Program-made: the position numbers and the translations under genes
Assembly: GCA_029378245.1 (NCBI GenBank)
Contig: JARKIF010000001.1
Location: 1,116,001 to 1,180,000, forward strand
Direction of reading: 5' to 3'
Origin: Roridomyces roridus
Taxonomy: Eukaryota > Basidiomycota > Agaricomycetes > Agaricales > Mycenaceae
DNA: 64,000 nt
The notes under the pieces: generated by a model
Seen by the model: the letters and a program-made list of their open reading frames with translations, nothing else
What the model was told of the DNA's origin: nothing
Database searches by the model: none
Part shown: piece after piece, positions 9,098 to 20,269 of the stretch
Layout of the letters: every line of letters starts with the position of its first letter
How positions within the stretch are numbered: position 1 is the stretch's first letter

Positions 9098-12000
9098 ATG
9101 AAGACCACAATCCTACTCTCTGCACTCTCTCTCGCAACCTTCGTCGCCGTCGACGCTCTCCCTCAAGACACCAACGCTCGTCGGTTGGCTCGTGGTTTAC
9201 CCCCACTCCCTCCCCGGCGCCGGACACCCGGTAAGTTCTTTCTTTATATCTTCGGTCGTTGGCTGACAATTTTGTTAGGTGCCGTCAAGCGTTTGACGCC
9301 TTCTTCAACGCCCTACACTTGTGGAACGAAGAAAACGTTCTGCTGTTCGGGCTTCGATTCTACCAGCAGCTCTGCTGGCAAAAATATACTCAGTGGCCTC
9401 GGTGTACCTTCGAGTACCTGTGGCGAGTATGTCGGTATCGGTTGTGTAGTTGCTGCTGCAGATGGAAAATGGCAAGTTCCATTCGTTTCAACCTTTTTCT
9501 CGACGCTAATGATTTCTCTCTATTAGTTCATCTGGAAGCACTCTTGCACAATGTTGCGGAAATACCGCCGGTCCTGGAGTTGGTATAGACTGCACGCAGA
9601 GTGAGTGTTTGTCTTTTCCATCCACGACCCGGGTCTCATGATGTTCCACAGTTGCATCGTCTACCTCTTCATCACACACGTCCTCGACGTCGGCCCATGC
9701 AAGCTCCAGCTCTGCATCGGTCGCTCGTTCGTCGTCCGCCAGTAGTGTTCGTGCATCGTCGTCGTCTTCGCATTTGAGCAGCTCCGCTTCGCGTTCGAGC
9801 AGTTCTGCGTCGTCGTCGATTTCGGTGCCCCACTCTTCCAGCAGTGTTCGCAGCTCGGTTTCGGCTTCCAGCGCCTCCCGTGCTAGCAGCTCTGCTTCCA
9901 ACTCCCACTCGGCGTCGGCTAGCAGTGTTCGTGCTTCGTCTTCTTCTTCCTCCCGTGCGAGCAGCTCCGCATCTGCCTCGGCATCGCGTTCGAGCGCTTC
10001 TGCGTCGTCGGTTTCGGCGTCTCGCTCTTCGGCCAGCTCCGGCGGACGTTCGAGCTCCATTGGACATTCTTCGGCCAGCGCGGCCTCTTCGAGCAGCGCT
10101 CGCAGCTCGTCATCGGCGTCGATCCGTGCAAGCTCCAGCTCTGTCGGAAGCTCTGCCTCTCGGTCGTCGTCAGCTAGCAGCATCAAGGTCTCGTCGTCGT
10201 CTTCGCGCCCCAGTGGTTCCTCGTCCGCTTCTGCATCGCGTTCGAGCGCCTCTGCGTCGTCGGCTTCGATTCCTCGCTCTTCCAGCAGTGGTTCCCGGGC
10301 TAGCAGCTCAGCGTCTGCTTCTGCTTCCCGTGCGAGCAGCTCGGTGTATGGTCATTCCTCTGCCAGTGGCTCTGCTTCTGCGGTTCGCTCCTCGAGCAGC
10401 GTCTCCCGTGCCAGCAGCTCGGCATCAGCCTCTGCTTCTCGGTCAAGCAGCTCTGCATCATCGGCTTCCGTCGCCCGGTCTTCGAGCAGCGTTCGCAGCT
10501 CATTGGCTCCCGCATCGAGCAGCTCTGCCTCCCGAGCTAGCAGTTCTGGGTCCTCCTCAGTTGCACGCTCCTCAAACAGCGCTCGTCCCTCTTCATCCGC
10601 TTCCAGCGTCTCTGCCTCCAAGGCCAGCAGCTCTGCCTCCAAGGCTAGCAGCTCTGCCTCTCGGATCAGCAGCTCTGCTGCTTCAACTTCGTCATCTCGT
10701 TCCGCCAGCGCCAGCATCTCTGCTTCCCGCGCCAGCAGTTCCGCGCTTTCTGCCTCGGCGTCTCGTTCTGCAAGCGCCTCTGCTTCCAGCGCCTCCCGGG
10801 TTAGCAGTTCTGTAGCTTCGGCATCCCGTTCAGCCAGTGCTTCGGCTTCTGTCTCCCGTGTGAGCAGTTCTGCCTCGTCTTCAGTTCCCCGCTCCTCCAG
10901 CAGTGCCCGTGCTTCTTCATCTGCTTCGGGTTCCAGCGTGTCCGCGTCCCGTGCTAGCAGCTCTGCCGCTTCGGCATCTCGCTCGGCAAGCGCTTCGACA
11001 TCTCGCTCAGCAAGCGCTTCGGCATCTGCTTCATCCTCTGCACCGCGCTCCTCCAGCAGCGCTCGTGCTTCTTCGTCTGCGGCTTCCAGTGTGTCCGCTT
11101 CGCGGGCTAGCAGCTCTGCCGCTTCGGCATCTCACTCGGCAAGTGCTTCGGCATCATCGCGGGCCAGCAGTTCTTCCGCATCTCATTCTGCCAGTGTTTC
11201 GGCATCTATTCGGGCTAGCAGCTCTGCCTCATCTTCAGCGCCACACTCTTCGAGCGGCGCTCACGCTTCCTCCTCTGCTAGTGTCTCTGCCTCCCGGGCC
11301 AGCAGTTCGTCTGCTTCTCGTTCTGGCAGTGCCTCGGCTTCCAGTGCCTCCCGAGTTAGCAGCTCTGTCTCCCGTGCCAGCAGCTCGGCGGTCTCTGCTT
11401 CCGCGTCCCGTTCTGCAAGCGCCTCGTCCAGTGCTTCCAAGGCCAGCAGCTCTGTTGCCTCGGCATCTCGTTCAGCCAGCGCCTCTGCTTCGGTCTCCCG
11501 TGCGAGTAGCTATGCCTCGGCTTCGAGCAGCACCCGTGTTTCGTCTGCTTCGGCTTCCATCCGCGCCAGCAGCTCTGCTTCATCATCTGCGCCTCACGGC
11601 TATTCGTCTTCTTCGGTGTTCCATTCTTCCTCGGCGCCTTCAAGCAGTGCTCGTAGCTTGGTGGCATCTTCTGCTTCCAGCGTCAGCGCTCGGCCTTCAT
11701 CGTCCTCTCACTTGAGCAGTGCAGGTAAGTTATACAAATCATATTTGTACTTGAATTCTGACGAAATTTCTTCTAGCTTCCTCTTCAGCCCGCTCGAGTG
11801 GTTCTGCATCGGCGTCTGCATCGCGGGTTAGCAGCTCTGCGTCTGTTTCGCGTGCCAGCAACTCCGCGTCGTCATCTGCAGCTCGTTCCAGCAGTGCCGT
11901 TGTATCCTCGTCGGCCTCCCGTGCCAGCTCTGCCTCGGCGACTCGCTCATCCGGTTACTCTTCCGCGAGTGCAAGCAGCTCCCATGCTTCCTCTTCGGTA

Positions 12001-15000
12001 CCCCGCTCATCTGCATCTTCCTCTGCAGCTCATTCGAGCAGCGCGACTTCATCCTCGCGTCCTAGCAGCTCGGCTTCGTCGTCTGCCTCGGTTTCCCGTG
12101 CAAGCAGCGCCTCTGCGTCGGCCTCTTCCATCCGTGCAAGCAGCTCTGCTTCTCAATCCCGCCCGGCATCTAGCAGCGCTCGCAGCAGCTCGTCATCTCC
12201 CGCTGCCTCGAGCTCGTCATCTGCTCGCGCTTCATCCTCTGTGGCTCGTTCCAGCAGCTCTGCTGTCTTTTCTGCCCGTTCCAGCGCCGTAGTCAGCAGC
12301 TCTGCGCATCCCAGCTCTGCTTCATCCTCTGCTGTTCGTTCCAGCAGTTCTGCTGTCTCCTCGGCCCGCTCTTCCGTCGCGCCGTCGTCTTCGATTCGTT
12401 ACGGCTCATCGGCGAGTGCTGCCGCTTCATCGGTTCGCTCTAGCTCTGCGAGCTCTTCCAGCATTCGCCAGAGCTCTTCAGCCAGCATCCGGGCCAGCAG
12501 CTCTGCTTCGGCACGCGCTTCGGCTGTGACGTCATCATCTGTCATTCGTTCCAGCTCGGCATCATCGGCATCGGCTCACTCCAGCAGTGCCAGCTCCTCG
12601 GCCAACAGCTCTGTCCGTAGCAGCTCTACCTCCAGTGCTCGTCCCAGCAGCTCACCTACGGCTCTCTCGAGCTCTGCTTCTGTCGCTCGCTCCAGCAGCG
12701 CGGTTGCATCTTCTACCCACCCCAGCTCCTCGGCTAGCAGCTCTGTTCATAGCAGCTCTGTTCATAGCAGCTCTGTTCATAGCAGCTCGGCCTCCAGCGC
12801 TCGTTCGAGCAGCTATTCTGCGGCCCACTCCAGCTCTGCCTCGGCATCATCGGTTCGCTCCAGCAGCGCGATTCCATCTTCTGCTCGCTCTAGTGCCTCG
12901 GCCAGCAGCTCTGTTCATAGCAGCTCGGCCTACAGTGTTCGTGCCAGCAGCTCTTCCGCGGCCCACTCCAGCTCTGCCTCGGCATCATCGGTTCACTCCA
13001 GCAGCGCCGTTGTATCCTCATCCCGCGCCAGCTCCTCGGCTAGCTCCGTCCGTAGCAGCCCGGCCTCCAGCGTTCGTGCCAGCAGCTCTTCCGTGGCCCA
13101 CTCCAGCTCTGCCTCGGCATCATCAGTTCGCTCGAGCAGCGCGGTTGTATCTTCGGCACACCCCAGCTCCTCAGCTAGCAGCTCGGCTTCCAGCGTTCGT
13201 CCCAGCAGCTCTTCTGCCGCCCACTCCAGCTCTGCCTCGGCATCATCGGTTCACTCCAGCAGCGCCGTTGTATCCTCATCCCGCGCCAGCTCCTCGGCTA
13301 GCTCCGTCCGTAGCAGCCCGGCCTCCAGCGTTCGTGCCAGCAGCTCTTCCGTGGCCCACTCCAGCTCTGCCTCGGCATCATCAGTTCGCTCGAGCAGCGC
13401 GGTTGTATCTTCGGCACACCCCAGCTCCTCAGCTAGCAGCTCGGCTTCCAGCGTTCGTCCCAGCAGCTCTTCTGCCGCCCACTCCAGCTCTGCCTCGGCA
13501 TCATCAGTTCGCTCGAGCAGTGCGGTTGTATCTTCGGCACACCCCAGCTCCTCAGCTAGCAGCTCTGTTCGTAGCAGCTCGGCTTCCAGCGCTCGTCCCA
13601 GCAGCTCTTCTGCGGCCCACTCCAGCTCTGCCTCGGCATCATCGGTTCGCTCCAGCAGCGCTGTTGTATCCTCATCCCGTGCCAGCTCCTCGGCTAGCAG
13701 CTCGGCTTCCAGCGCTCATACCAGCAGCTCTTCTGCCGCCCACTCCAGCTCTTCCTCCGTCCGCTCGTCGGCATCAGCTTCGGCATCTCATCTCTCGAGC
13801 TCGGCTTCCCGTACGGCTTCCAGTGCCTCGCCATCTGCTTCTGGATCCGTTTCGTGCAACGGACAGAGCACCTTCTGCTGTGACAGCATCGAGCTTCCCA
13901 CTAGCCCCTACGGCAGCAGCTGCTTGAACGATGCCGGTATCTCGTCCTCTTTGAACATTGGTCAACACATCGGTGTCGCCTGTGTCCCTGCCACCACTGC
14001 TGCTGACGGAACCAAGTCTTGGTGAGTAGCTGATCGATTCCTCGATTATTCATTCTGACTTCTTTTCTAGCTCTGGATCCAAACGTCCTCTACAATGCTG
14101 CAAGACTCTTTTCAACGCCGTCGGCATTGATTGTTCAAGCGGTAATGTTTCCACTTACTCACAAAAAAGTCGAAAAAGCTCATATTTACTCCAGTGTCGC
14201 TTTCCAGCGCCGGTGCTTCGAGCATTCACGCGTCTTCTTCGGCCCGTCCGTCTTCATCCGCTGCCCACTCCAGCAGCGTTGCCTCCTCCTCGGCCGCTCG
14301 TTCCAGCAGCGCTTCATCCGCTCGCTACAGCACTGCCGTTTCTTCCTCAGCCGCTCGTAGCTCCGCTTCATCAATCCGTGCCAGTTCTTCTACGGCGGTC
14401 TCCTCTGCTCGACCCAGCAGCGCGGCCTCTTCCTCTGCCGCCCGTAGCAGCTCTGCTTCATCAGTTCACTCCAGCAGTGCCGCTGCTTCTTCCTCGGCTC
14501 CTCGCTCTAGCAGCGCCTCTTCACCAGCACGCTACAGCTCTGTCGTACCCTCATCGTCTGCCCACTCCAGCAGTGCCGCGGTTTCTTCCTCCGCCGCTCG
14601 TTCCAGCTCTGCCGTGCCGTCTTCGTCTGCTCGTTACAGCAGCTACAGCAGCGCGGCAGCCTCTTCCACGGCCCACTCCAGCTCTGCCGCAGCGTCTTCC
14701 TCGGCTGCTCGTCCCAGCAGCTCTGTGATGTCCTCATCCGCTCGTTACAGCAGCGCCGCTGCCTCTTCTTCGGCCGCTCGCCCGAGCTCCTCTGCTCCTC
14801 CGGCCGCCTCTTCATCCGCTGTACGCTCCTCTACGGTCCCGGCTTACTCGTCCACCGTCCGTACCAGCAGCACGGCCGCCACCGCCACCACCCACACCAG
14901 TTCCACGGCGCAGGCCACGACCACGAGCTCTTCGGGCTCGATTGGCGGCCGGGACACTTACTGCTGCAGCAAAATCATCCAAGCGGAGGCCTCTGCCGCC

Positions 15001-15186
15001 GAGAACATCTTGCAGCAGCTTGGATTGAACAAGGCCAGCTCTGAAGTCGGCTCTGCGATTGCCCAGGCCTGCCAGGCTGTGTCGTCGATTTACGGAGCCA
15101 AGAGCTGCAGCGCCGGCCTTTCTCCCTGCGCTTGCTCGCAGTTGAAGGGCAGCACCGGTCTTAACTGCTCCCCGACCACTCTCTAA
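9098..15186 (+). CDS. Giant serine-rich triple-hydrophobin-like secreted protein, copy A
   Basis: Seven exons (9098-9230, 9279-9471, 9527-9600, 9652-11724, 11777-14021, 14071-14141, 14195-15186) sum to 5,781 nt, exactly 1,926 codons plus stop. Residues 1-21 form a signal peptide; RRR and KR pairs near 41-49 could be Kex2 sites. Domain 1 (about 59-131) has cysteines C-x6-CC...C-x8-C-x8-CC-x11-C. Domain 2 (about 1518-1597) has C-x6-CC...C-x12-C-x8-CC-x10-C. Domain 3 (about 1852-1926) is more divergent, lacking the first Cys and replacing one CC by CAC. Between them lie Ser/Ala/Arg linkers of about 1,380 and 250 residues, likely O-glycosylated. Such proteins are expected at the hyphal surface or air interface. 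Intron 2 is GC-AG: only that splice restores the Cys codon (TG|T). The hydrophobin assignment rests on cysteine spacing; an extra Cys in domain 1 is atypical. Confidence 0.85.
12991..13506 (+). repeat. 258-bp tandem duplication inside the linker
   Basis: Two adjacent, almost identical 258-bp copies (12991-13248 and 13249-13506) encode 86 residues each of Ser/Ala-rich linker. The length is a multiple of three, so the reading frame is kept. The rest of the linker consists of shorter imperfect repeats of the type SSSASxSRASSSA. Confidence 0.8.
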
Positions 15187-15554
15187 ACTTGCTATCGCCT
15201 TGCTTTCGTGAAATCGGACTGTTAAAATCAGCAATGTATCATTATCATTATGCCTATGCCCCATGTATCGTGTAGTCTATGCAATCCACTTTTTTCAATC
15301 TCTTTTTTTGCGTCTTGACCTCGAGTTTTCTCCTGAGTTGTCTCTTCTTCTGGGTTGTTTCTTCGTATCTTGCTTTGAGTTTTTGTCTTCTTGGTCTTTG
15401 CTTCTTGACTTCATTCGCAAGGTCAAAAGGAGCAGTTGTTCCGCCATCAATCCCGCCTTTGTTTTCTCGTTTGCTCACTGTCTATCACTCGGAAGCGCAA
15501 CCATGACTCACAGTGCATCGGCAACGAACTTGACTCTCCTCATCCTCCACCACC

Positions 15555-16486
15555 ATGTATCCCACCGCCCAAGAAGCCGCCGTCGTTGCAGCGGCCGAGA
15601 AAGTCATGCAAGAGGCAATGGCACGCTATGACTCGAGCCACGACGCGTTCCACGGTTCGCCATTTTGACGCGTCTCAAAGCTCTAAATCAACTCTTGTGC
15701 AGTCCAGCGTGTTCGACGGACAGCTCTCGCGCTCGCAAACACGATATCTCCCAGTCCAGATTTGCTTGTAGTGGAACTCGGTCTGTCGCGTCCCTCTGCA
15801 ACTCAACACGGGACTGAAATCACCCAGCGGCCCTTCTACACGACGTGCTCGACAAGAAATACGTCCCTGCTGAACAAGCAGCGGATCCATACGCGTTCTT
15901 CCTTCCTTTCTTCACTTCGATGGCCGAGAAACATGGTCTTGAGCTCGTCAAGGATGGGCGAGCGCGTCAAGTCGCGCTCGTCGTGGATAATGTGTCGTGG
16001 TCCAACGAGAAGAAACTAAGGGAGAAGGGTCTGTGGACAGAGTGGCACGATAGTTGTGTTGAGCTGCATTGTGTGCAAGACGCGGATCGGTTGGACGCTA
16101 TCGGCGCGTTTGGTAGGTCTTGAGCTCCGTTTCGTGTTCTGTCTCATGATTTCGCTCAGGAATTATGCGCTGCGCGGCATATAGTGCTGCAGTTGGTCGG
16201 TGAGAGTCTTGTCTGTCCAGACTTGTCCGATTCTGAGGCAAATTGCAGCCCTCTCCACGTCCCTGCAGGCGACCCTGCCGCGGAAGAGTCCGCTATTCAG
16301 CACTTTCACGACAAATTGGTGCATATACACGAGCGGCTCAAGACTGCGCACGGTAAGAAGTTGGGTGAGAAGAGGCATCGCGTGGTGAGTGTCTTGCATG
16401 CTTGGGAAACGACCAGTATTGACTTGCTCCAGCTTCTGGAATTCATCGCGTCGGTCGAGGACGAGTACAATCCCATCTTGGATTAG
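15555..16486 (+). CDS. HD-domain metal-dependent phosphohydrolase
   Basis: Starts at ATG 15555 (MYPTAQEAAVV) and ends at TAG 16486. After removal of about six short introns the product has the HD-superfamily motifs in order: a first His in SSHDAFH, the HD pair in LLHDVLDKKY, and the later Asp in DADRLDAIGAFG. The last string is typical of the YedJ-like group of predicted phosphohydrolases, whose substrate is not established. Length is about 230 residues, normal for the group. It is convergent with RFC5, with 18 bp between the stop codons. The right-arm copy is inactivated, so this is the only functional one in the window. Confidence 0.8.
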
Positions 16487-16504
16487 AAGTACAAAATATA
16501 CACA

Positions 16505-17985
16505 TTAGAATTCATCCATATCAAGCGAGTAAAACGATTGCTGTCGGAGAAATGAGATGGGAACGCGCTACAGTGGAATGCCCACCTTGTACAAGCTCAT
16601 CACCTTGACCACCCATGCCTCGAGGTGAAATATCTTTTTGTTGCCAAGACACATTCGGACCTCCTGCTCTAGCGATTAATAGAGCACGGGTCGGCAGAAT
16701 GGCACGCACGTAAAAGGCAGCCCAATGCATAATCTCAGCTTTCAGAGGTTCGTCCACTTGACGGACGACAGCATCCGCCACCGTCTGCAGAAAGGTCAGA
16801 TAAGAACCAGTGCACTTTCGAACAAACGCACCTTCAAAATGACCGTTGGAGGGATGCAATGACTCAGGAGCTCGTAGAATTTTGTCCGAATCTCCATGAC
16901 GCGTGCTGGTGTCTGCTCGGTGACAATCAGAGTCGCGACCTTTTGGCAGTAGGTCTCCCAGTCGGGTTTCGCGATGGTCAGCGAACCCGAAAGATCTGGT
17001 CTGGACCAGGGTAAGAACTAGCATGAAGGAAAAGAACCAACGCACGACTGCATCTTCAGTGCTTCCAAGACAAGGATGGCTTTGCGAAGGTTGCCGCCCG
17101 ATTCTTTGATGATTTCTTGAGCTGCTTCCGGTGGAAGGTCAAAGTACGCGCGTTTCGCGACGTAGGTCAGTACAGTCTGCATCTCGTCTTCGCTCGGTGC
17201 AGCGACGCGCATGAGCAGACATCGGCTCTTTATTGGGGCGATCAGGCGACTGGTGCTGTTGGCGCAGAGTATAATCCGTAGATTCGACATGTATTTTTCC
17301 ATTGTTCGACGGAGGGCGGCCTGAGCGTCGCGAGAAAGGGAGTCGGCTTCGTTTATGATCACGACTAACCGAGAATGAGGATGGCAAAAGGTATAACAGC
17401 AAAGGACGCACCTTTGAACCTCTGGTTGGCATTGAGATCGACCTGCTGCGTCTGAGCAATCTCCTTGAGAAGCTCCTGGATGATGATTCTGTCGTAGTTT
17501 CCGGCCTCACTGTATTGCTGTAAGTTGGTGAATAGCGATCACAAGTTCGACCCACCTCGGCGTAATCTCAAGGTGAAAGTTGCTCTGGACAATATGCACT
17601 TCGACTTTCCGTTTGGAAGGAGTGAGAAAGACCCGTTGGTCGATTTTGAGCTGGAGTGTGTTATGCGCGTGCAGCTGGCTTAACCGTCGTACCCACCCTT
17701 TCCACTCCCGGACCGAAAAGCTGCCTCAAAGTGCAAGTAACACGCGTCTTTTTGCCTGCTCCGGATGGCCCGTAGAACAGCATGTGTGGAAAGTCTCCCG
17801 AGGCGGCCTGAACGCGCGTCAGTGAAGCCTTAAGACACGAGTTTGGACAGACAAGAGACTTGAGTCGAGCAGACAGTCCTTGGTGATAATGGAGGTCATC
17901 GAGGGCTCGTGGACGAAACTGAACGAGAATTAGAGCCTAGAAAGAGCCATATGGCAGTAAAGACCTGGTCGACCCAAAGAGACAT
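16505..17985 (-). CDS. RFC5: Replication factor C subunit (yeast Rfc5 / human RFC3 type), left copy
   Basis: Clamp-loader subunit of the RFC complex that loads PCNA. The model starts at ATG 17985 (MSLWVDQ, split by an intron) and ends at 16505 (SFYSLDMDEF). The P-loop reads GPSGAGKKTR, the KK variant typical of this non-hydrolysing subunit type. Further on come NEADSLSRDAQAALRRTMEKY and the sensor-1-like ILCANSTSRLIAPIKSRC, then the C-terminal collar (ELLSHCIPPTVILK, HLEAW). About eight introns of 40-60 bp are needed. Only 37 bp separate its ATG from the stop of the upstream ABM gene, so its promoter overlaps that gene. An ACGCGT box lies at 18002-18007. Confidence 0.9.
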
Positions 17986-18001
17986 GGGGGCAAGAAATCA
18001 G

Positions 18002-18007
18002 ACGCGT
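18002..18007 (-). promoter_or_regulatory. ACGCGT (MCB-like) box before RFC5, left copy
   Basis: ACGCGT, the MluI cell-cycle box recognised by MBF in ascomycete yeasts and often found at replication genes, lies 17 bp before the RFC5 ATG. The same box is at 53407-53412 in the other arm. ACGCGT is common elsewhere in this window, so the assignment is weak. Confidence 0.25.
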
Positions 18008-18022
18008 CGGTTTGCACTTGTA

Positions 18023-18763
18023 TCATCCGCGTTTCTCCTTTACACTTTTCACACTCGAGGCAACTACGTCTACTTTCACCAAGTCTGGGGGACTAACCAG
18101 CATCGCGTCGGCGTTGGCAAAAAGCGCCTCAGCCACCTTTCCACCAATGTGTGCGTTCCTGCCAGTCTCGTCGGCAAAGAAATCCACAATTCCAAACTTG
18201 TTCGTTCCTGGGAACTCGATTGCGTACCACACGAGCGTGCCAGGCTCGGCTTCGACGAGGGGGAGGGCACCGGTGAGGAACTCTCTCACTTCGTCTACTT
18301 TCTCTGGCTTGGCCGTGAGTAGCACGCGCAGGCCGACACCCACTTTGGCACCCTCCACGACCTTGTTGGCAAGAATATTGTTCGACATGATATCAGGGCC
18401 TGCTGCGAGGAGGGCTCCTGCGTTTGCCATGAGCGCTTCAGCAACTTTGCCACTGAGGTGGGCTCCACGTCCACTCTCGGCACGGAATGTGTCGAAGATG
18501 GCGTATGTGGGCGGGGTGTGGTCGGCGTATTTCACGCCAAACCACTGGATCGTGTCGGGCTCGGCCTAGTCGAAATTCAGCTACGAAACCATCCACCGAG
18601 AAGCGACAGACCTGAACGAGATCGTACCCCGCACCGAGGAACGCACTGACTTCGTCGACCTTCTCGCGCTTGGCGATGAGGGGGACGAAGAGGGCAAGGG
18701 AAACTGCGGCTTGTTAGTAGGGCCTCAAGTTTCCACTGCAAACCAACCTTGGCTGGAGGGCAT
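18023..18763 (-). CDS. Tandem ABM-domain (dimeric alpha-beta barrel) protein, left copy
   Basis: Start at ATG 18763 (MPSSQ, intron, then VSLALFVPLIAKREKV). Two homologous halves of about 100 residues each follow the antibiotic-biosynthesis-monooxygenase pattern: KREKVDEVSAFLGAG...AEPDTIQWFGV...FDTFRAESGRGAHLSGKVA, then KPEKVDEVREFLTGA...AEPGTLVWYAI...VDFFADETGRNAHIGGKVA. ABM proteins are small cofactor-free monooxygenases or isomerases, but the substrate cannot be told. The C-terminus ends KSVKEKRG, longer than the right copy because of a 1-nt indel next to the stop. Two introns interrupt the N-terminal half. A CATAAAAG TATA-like element lies upstream. Confidence 0.8.
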
Positions 18764-19277
18764 TGTGATAGAGTAAAGTGCTACTAACTGCTTCGTCTTT
18801 TATGCGGTTCCTTGCCAACGCTCCCATCGGATTCTGTTGCTGGAATCAACGGGATGACCGCGCCATGACCCACCCTTGACCCACCCTAACCCGGTGCCCC
18901 TCATTGCCTTTGTCACTCTCCTCGAGGAAATCCATTTGGACCCACCTTGACCCACCTCAACCCGGCCGACCCATCCGAGATAAATTCATCGTCTTTCCTC
19001 CATTTGACACGGTCTACGCCTCACCGCGTCCCTCATACCAAAACGATCAAGTCAAAACTCTCTCCACTTCGCCCTTTCGCTCATCCTTGGGCTTCCCGCA
19101 GACCTTTCAGCCTCCGTCGCGTCTTTACTAAGATGCGGATGGTGGTATGTTTATCTCCTCTATCTTCCACATCCTGATTCCTTTCCAAGGCAAGTAGTAG
19201 TGGTACAACCCGGAATTACATTGGATTCTCTAACATAAGTATCCGAGAGGTATACAACATTGAATATAAGCAGTCAA
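18764..19277. other. Intergenic; inner edge of the left arm
   Basis: Contains the ABM promoter region and two imperfect copies of a GACCCACC-rich sequence (near 18870-18894 and 18940-18965). Homology with the right arm ends at the first of these, near CCCGG. No further gene is visible. Confidence 0.5.
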
Positions 19278-20269
19278 CTACATGAAATCGTCTCCGCCAA
19301 AATCATCCAACGCCTCGTCATACACTCCCGTGTCGGCCCTGGAGGCGAATGTAAGAATTCAAAATATGGATGGCAACCACGAGACACGCACCTGTTCGAC
19401 GCCTTTGCAGCGCCCAGAGCCGGCTTGGCCGTCACCTTTTTCTTCTTCCCGCTCGCCTTGTCGCGCTGCTCCTTCTGCTTCTCGTTCGCCAGCGTGGTCA
19501 GCCCGCTAGCGACCTTGCGCACGTCGACGTCCTTGAGCGGCACAGACAGTTCGCGTGCGAGGTGCTCGACAAACGCGGCGTATAGCGGTTTCGATTGGTG
19601 TCGTTTGACAATGACTTCTATTATCTGGTTGGAGAACTTGACAAAGTCTTCCTTTGTACGCGGTTGAAACGAGATTAACGAGTCGAGCTCAGAGGATGAT
19701 GTGCCTGCAGGATGTAGTTGTAAAAAAATCTGTTTTGTTTTTTGAGACGGATGAAAAACGCACCACCAAAGGCCGCCGCGCCCAGCAAATCGGCGGCATT
19801 ATTGAGATCGGCGTTCAATTCGCGTTCCTTGTCTATTCGGGCCTTCTCCCTGGGATCCAGCACCGCGTCAGAATCGTAATCAGAGTCCTCCCCAGCAGCT
19901 TCACGCGCAGCCCGCTCCGCCTCCTTCTGCGCGAGCTTGGCTTTCAAGCTACCCTTCTTCTTTGGGGGCGCAGCTTGCGTCGCTGCCTCTGCGGGTTTGT
20001 CCTCCTCTTCAGACGAGTCTTCCCAGTCGCTCTGCGGCAGTAGGTTAGACCACTCGTGTGCAAAAAAGAGTGCAATAGACACGCACAGCAGGAGCAGCAT
20101 CATCCTCGTCCTCTCCCTCCCATTTATTCTTCTTGGTAGGCGGTCGGGGCCGGGGCCTTTGGGGCAGCCTGCACGGGGGTGTCGCTGTCGGAACCCTCTG
20201 GTGATTTCGTATCGATAAATGGTGTGCGGAACCAGCTGGATGGGAAGCTCACCCACCCCAGTCAGACAT
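19278..20269 (-). CDS. HCR1: Translation initiation factor eIF3 subunit J
   Basis: eIF3j binds the 40S subunit and aids eIF3 assembly and ribosome recycling. The start is ATG 20269 (MSDW, a typical eIF3j opening), followed by an intron and then EGSDSDTP. The acidic N-terminus continues in KNKWEGEDEDDAAPA and SDWEDSSEEEDK, then the basic KKKGSLKAKLAQKEAERAA, the helical middle (LNNAADLLGAAAFGG), and the end EALDDFGGDDFM before the stop at 19278. Between SDSDTP and KNKWEG the frame changes by one base. A 43-nt intron (GTGCAGGC...CCAAG) would restore it; otherwise there is a 1-bp frameshift near 20,132. Confidence 0.8.

Larger units (their letters stand above)
8290..18894 (+). repeat. Large inverted duplication, left arm
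   Basis: About 10.6 kb whose gene order and sequence are repeated in inverse orientation at about 52,511-63,870. Shared content, from outside to inside: F-box/LRR-like gene, serine-rich hydrophobin, HD phosphohydrolase, RFC5, ABM protein, then the spacer rich in GACCCACC up to CCCGG. Coding exons and many introns are nearly identical. The main differences are repeat-number changes in the hydrophobin linkers and the replacement of 15.3-15.85 kb by a different gene in the right arm. Confidence 0.9.

Noticed and set aside
9506..10186. Long antisense acidic (Glu/Asp/Leu/Ala-rich) and third-frame Pro/Leu/Ala-rich open frames across the hydrophobin linkers in both arms
   Set aside because: They are shadows of Ser codons (TCN/AGY), which seldom create stops in other frames. 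They lack splice-consistent starts and any domain.
12721..12790. Short direct repeats (AGCAGCTCTGTTCAT) as a CRISPR-like array
   Set aside because: They are in-frame serine-linker repeats inside a eukaryotic exon, without spacers.
18002..18007. ACGCGT as a proven S-phase element
   Set aside because: GACGCGT-type strings occur throughout the window, including in introns and near 1,450-1,490, so enrichment at RFC5 cannot be claimed. Listed only as a weak regulatory feature.
20101..20256. eIF3j as a 5'-truncated pseudogene at the edge of unit 2
   Set aside because: A start MSDW at 20269 with a valid phase-1 intron was found, so the gene has its 5' end. Only the single-base or 43-nt-intron question remains.
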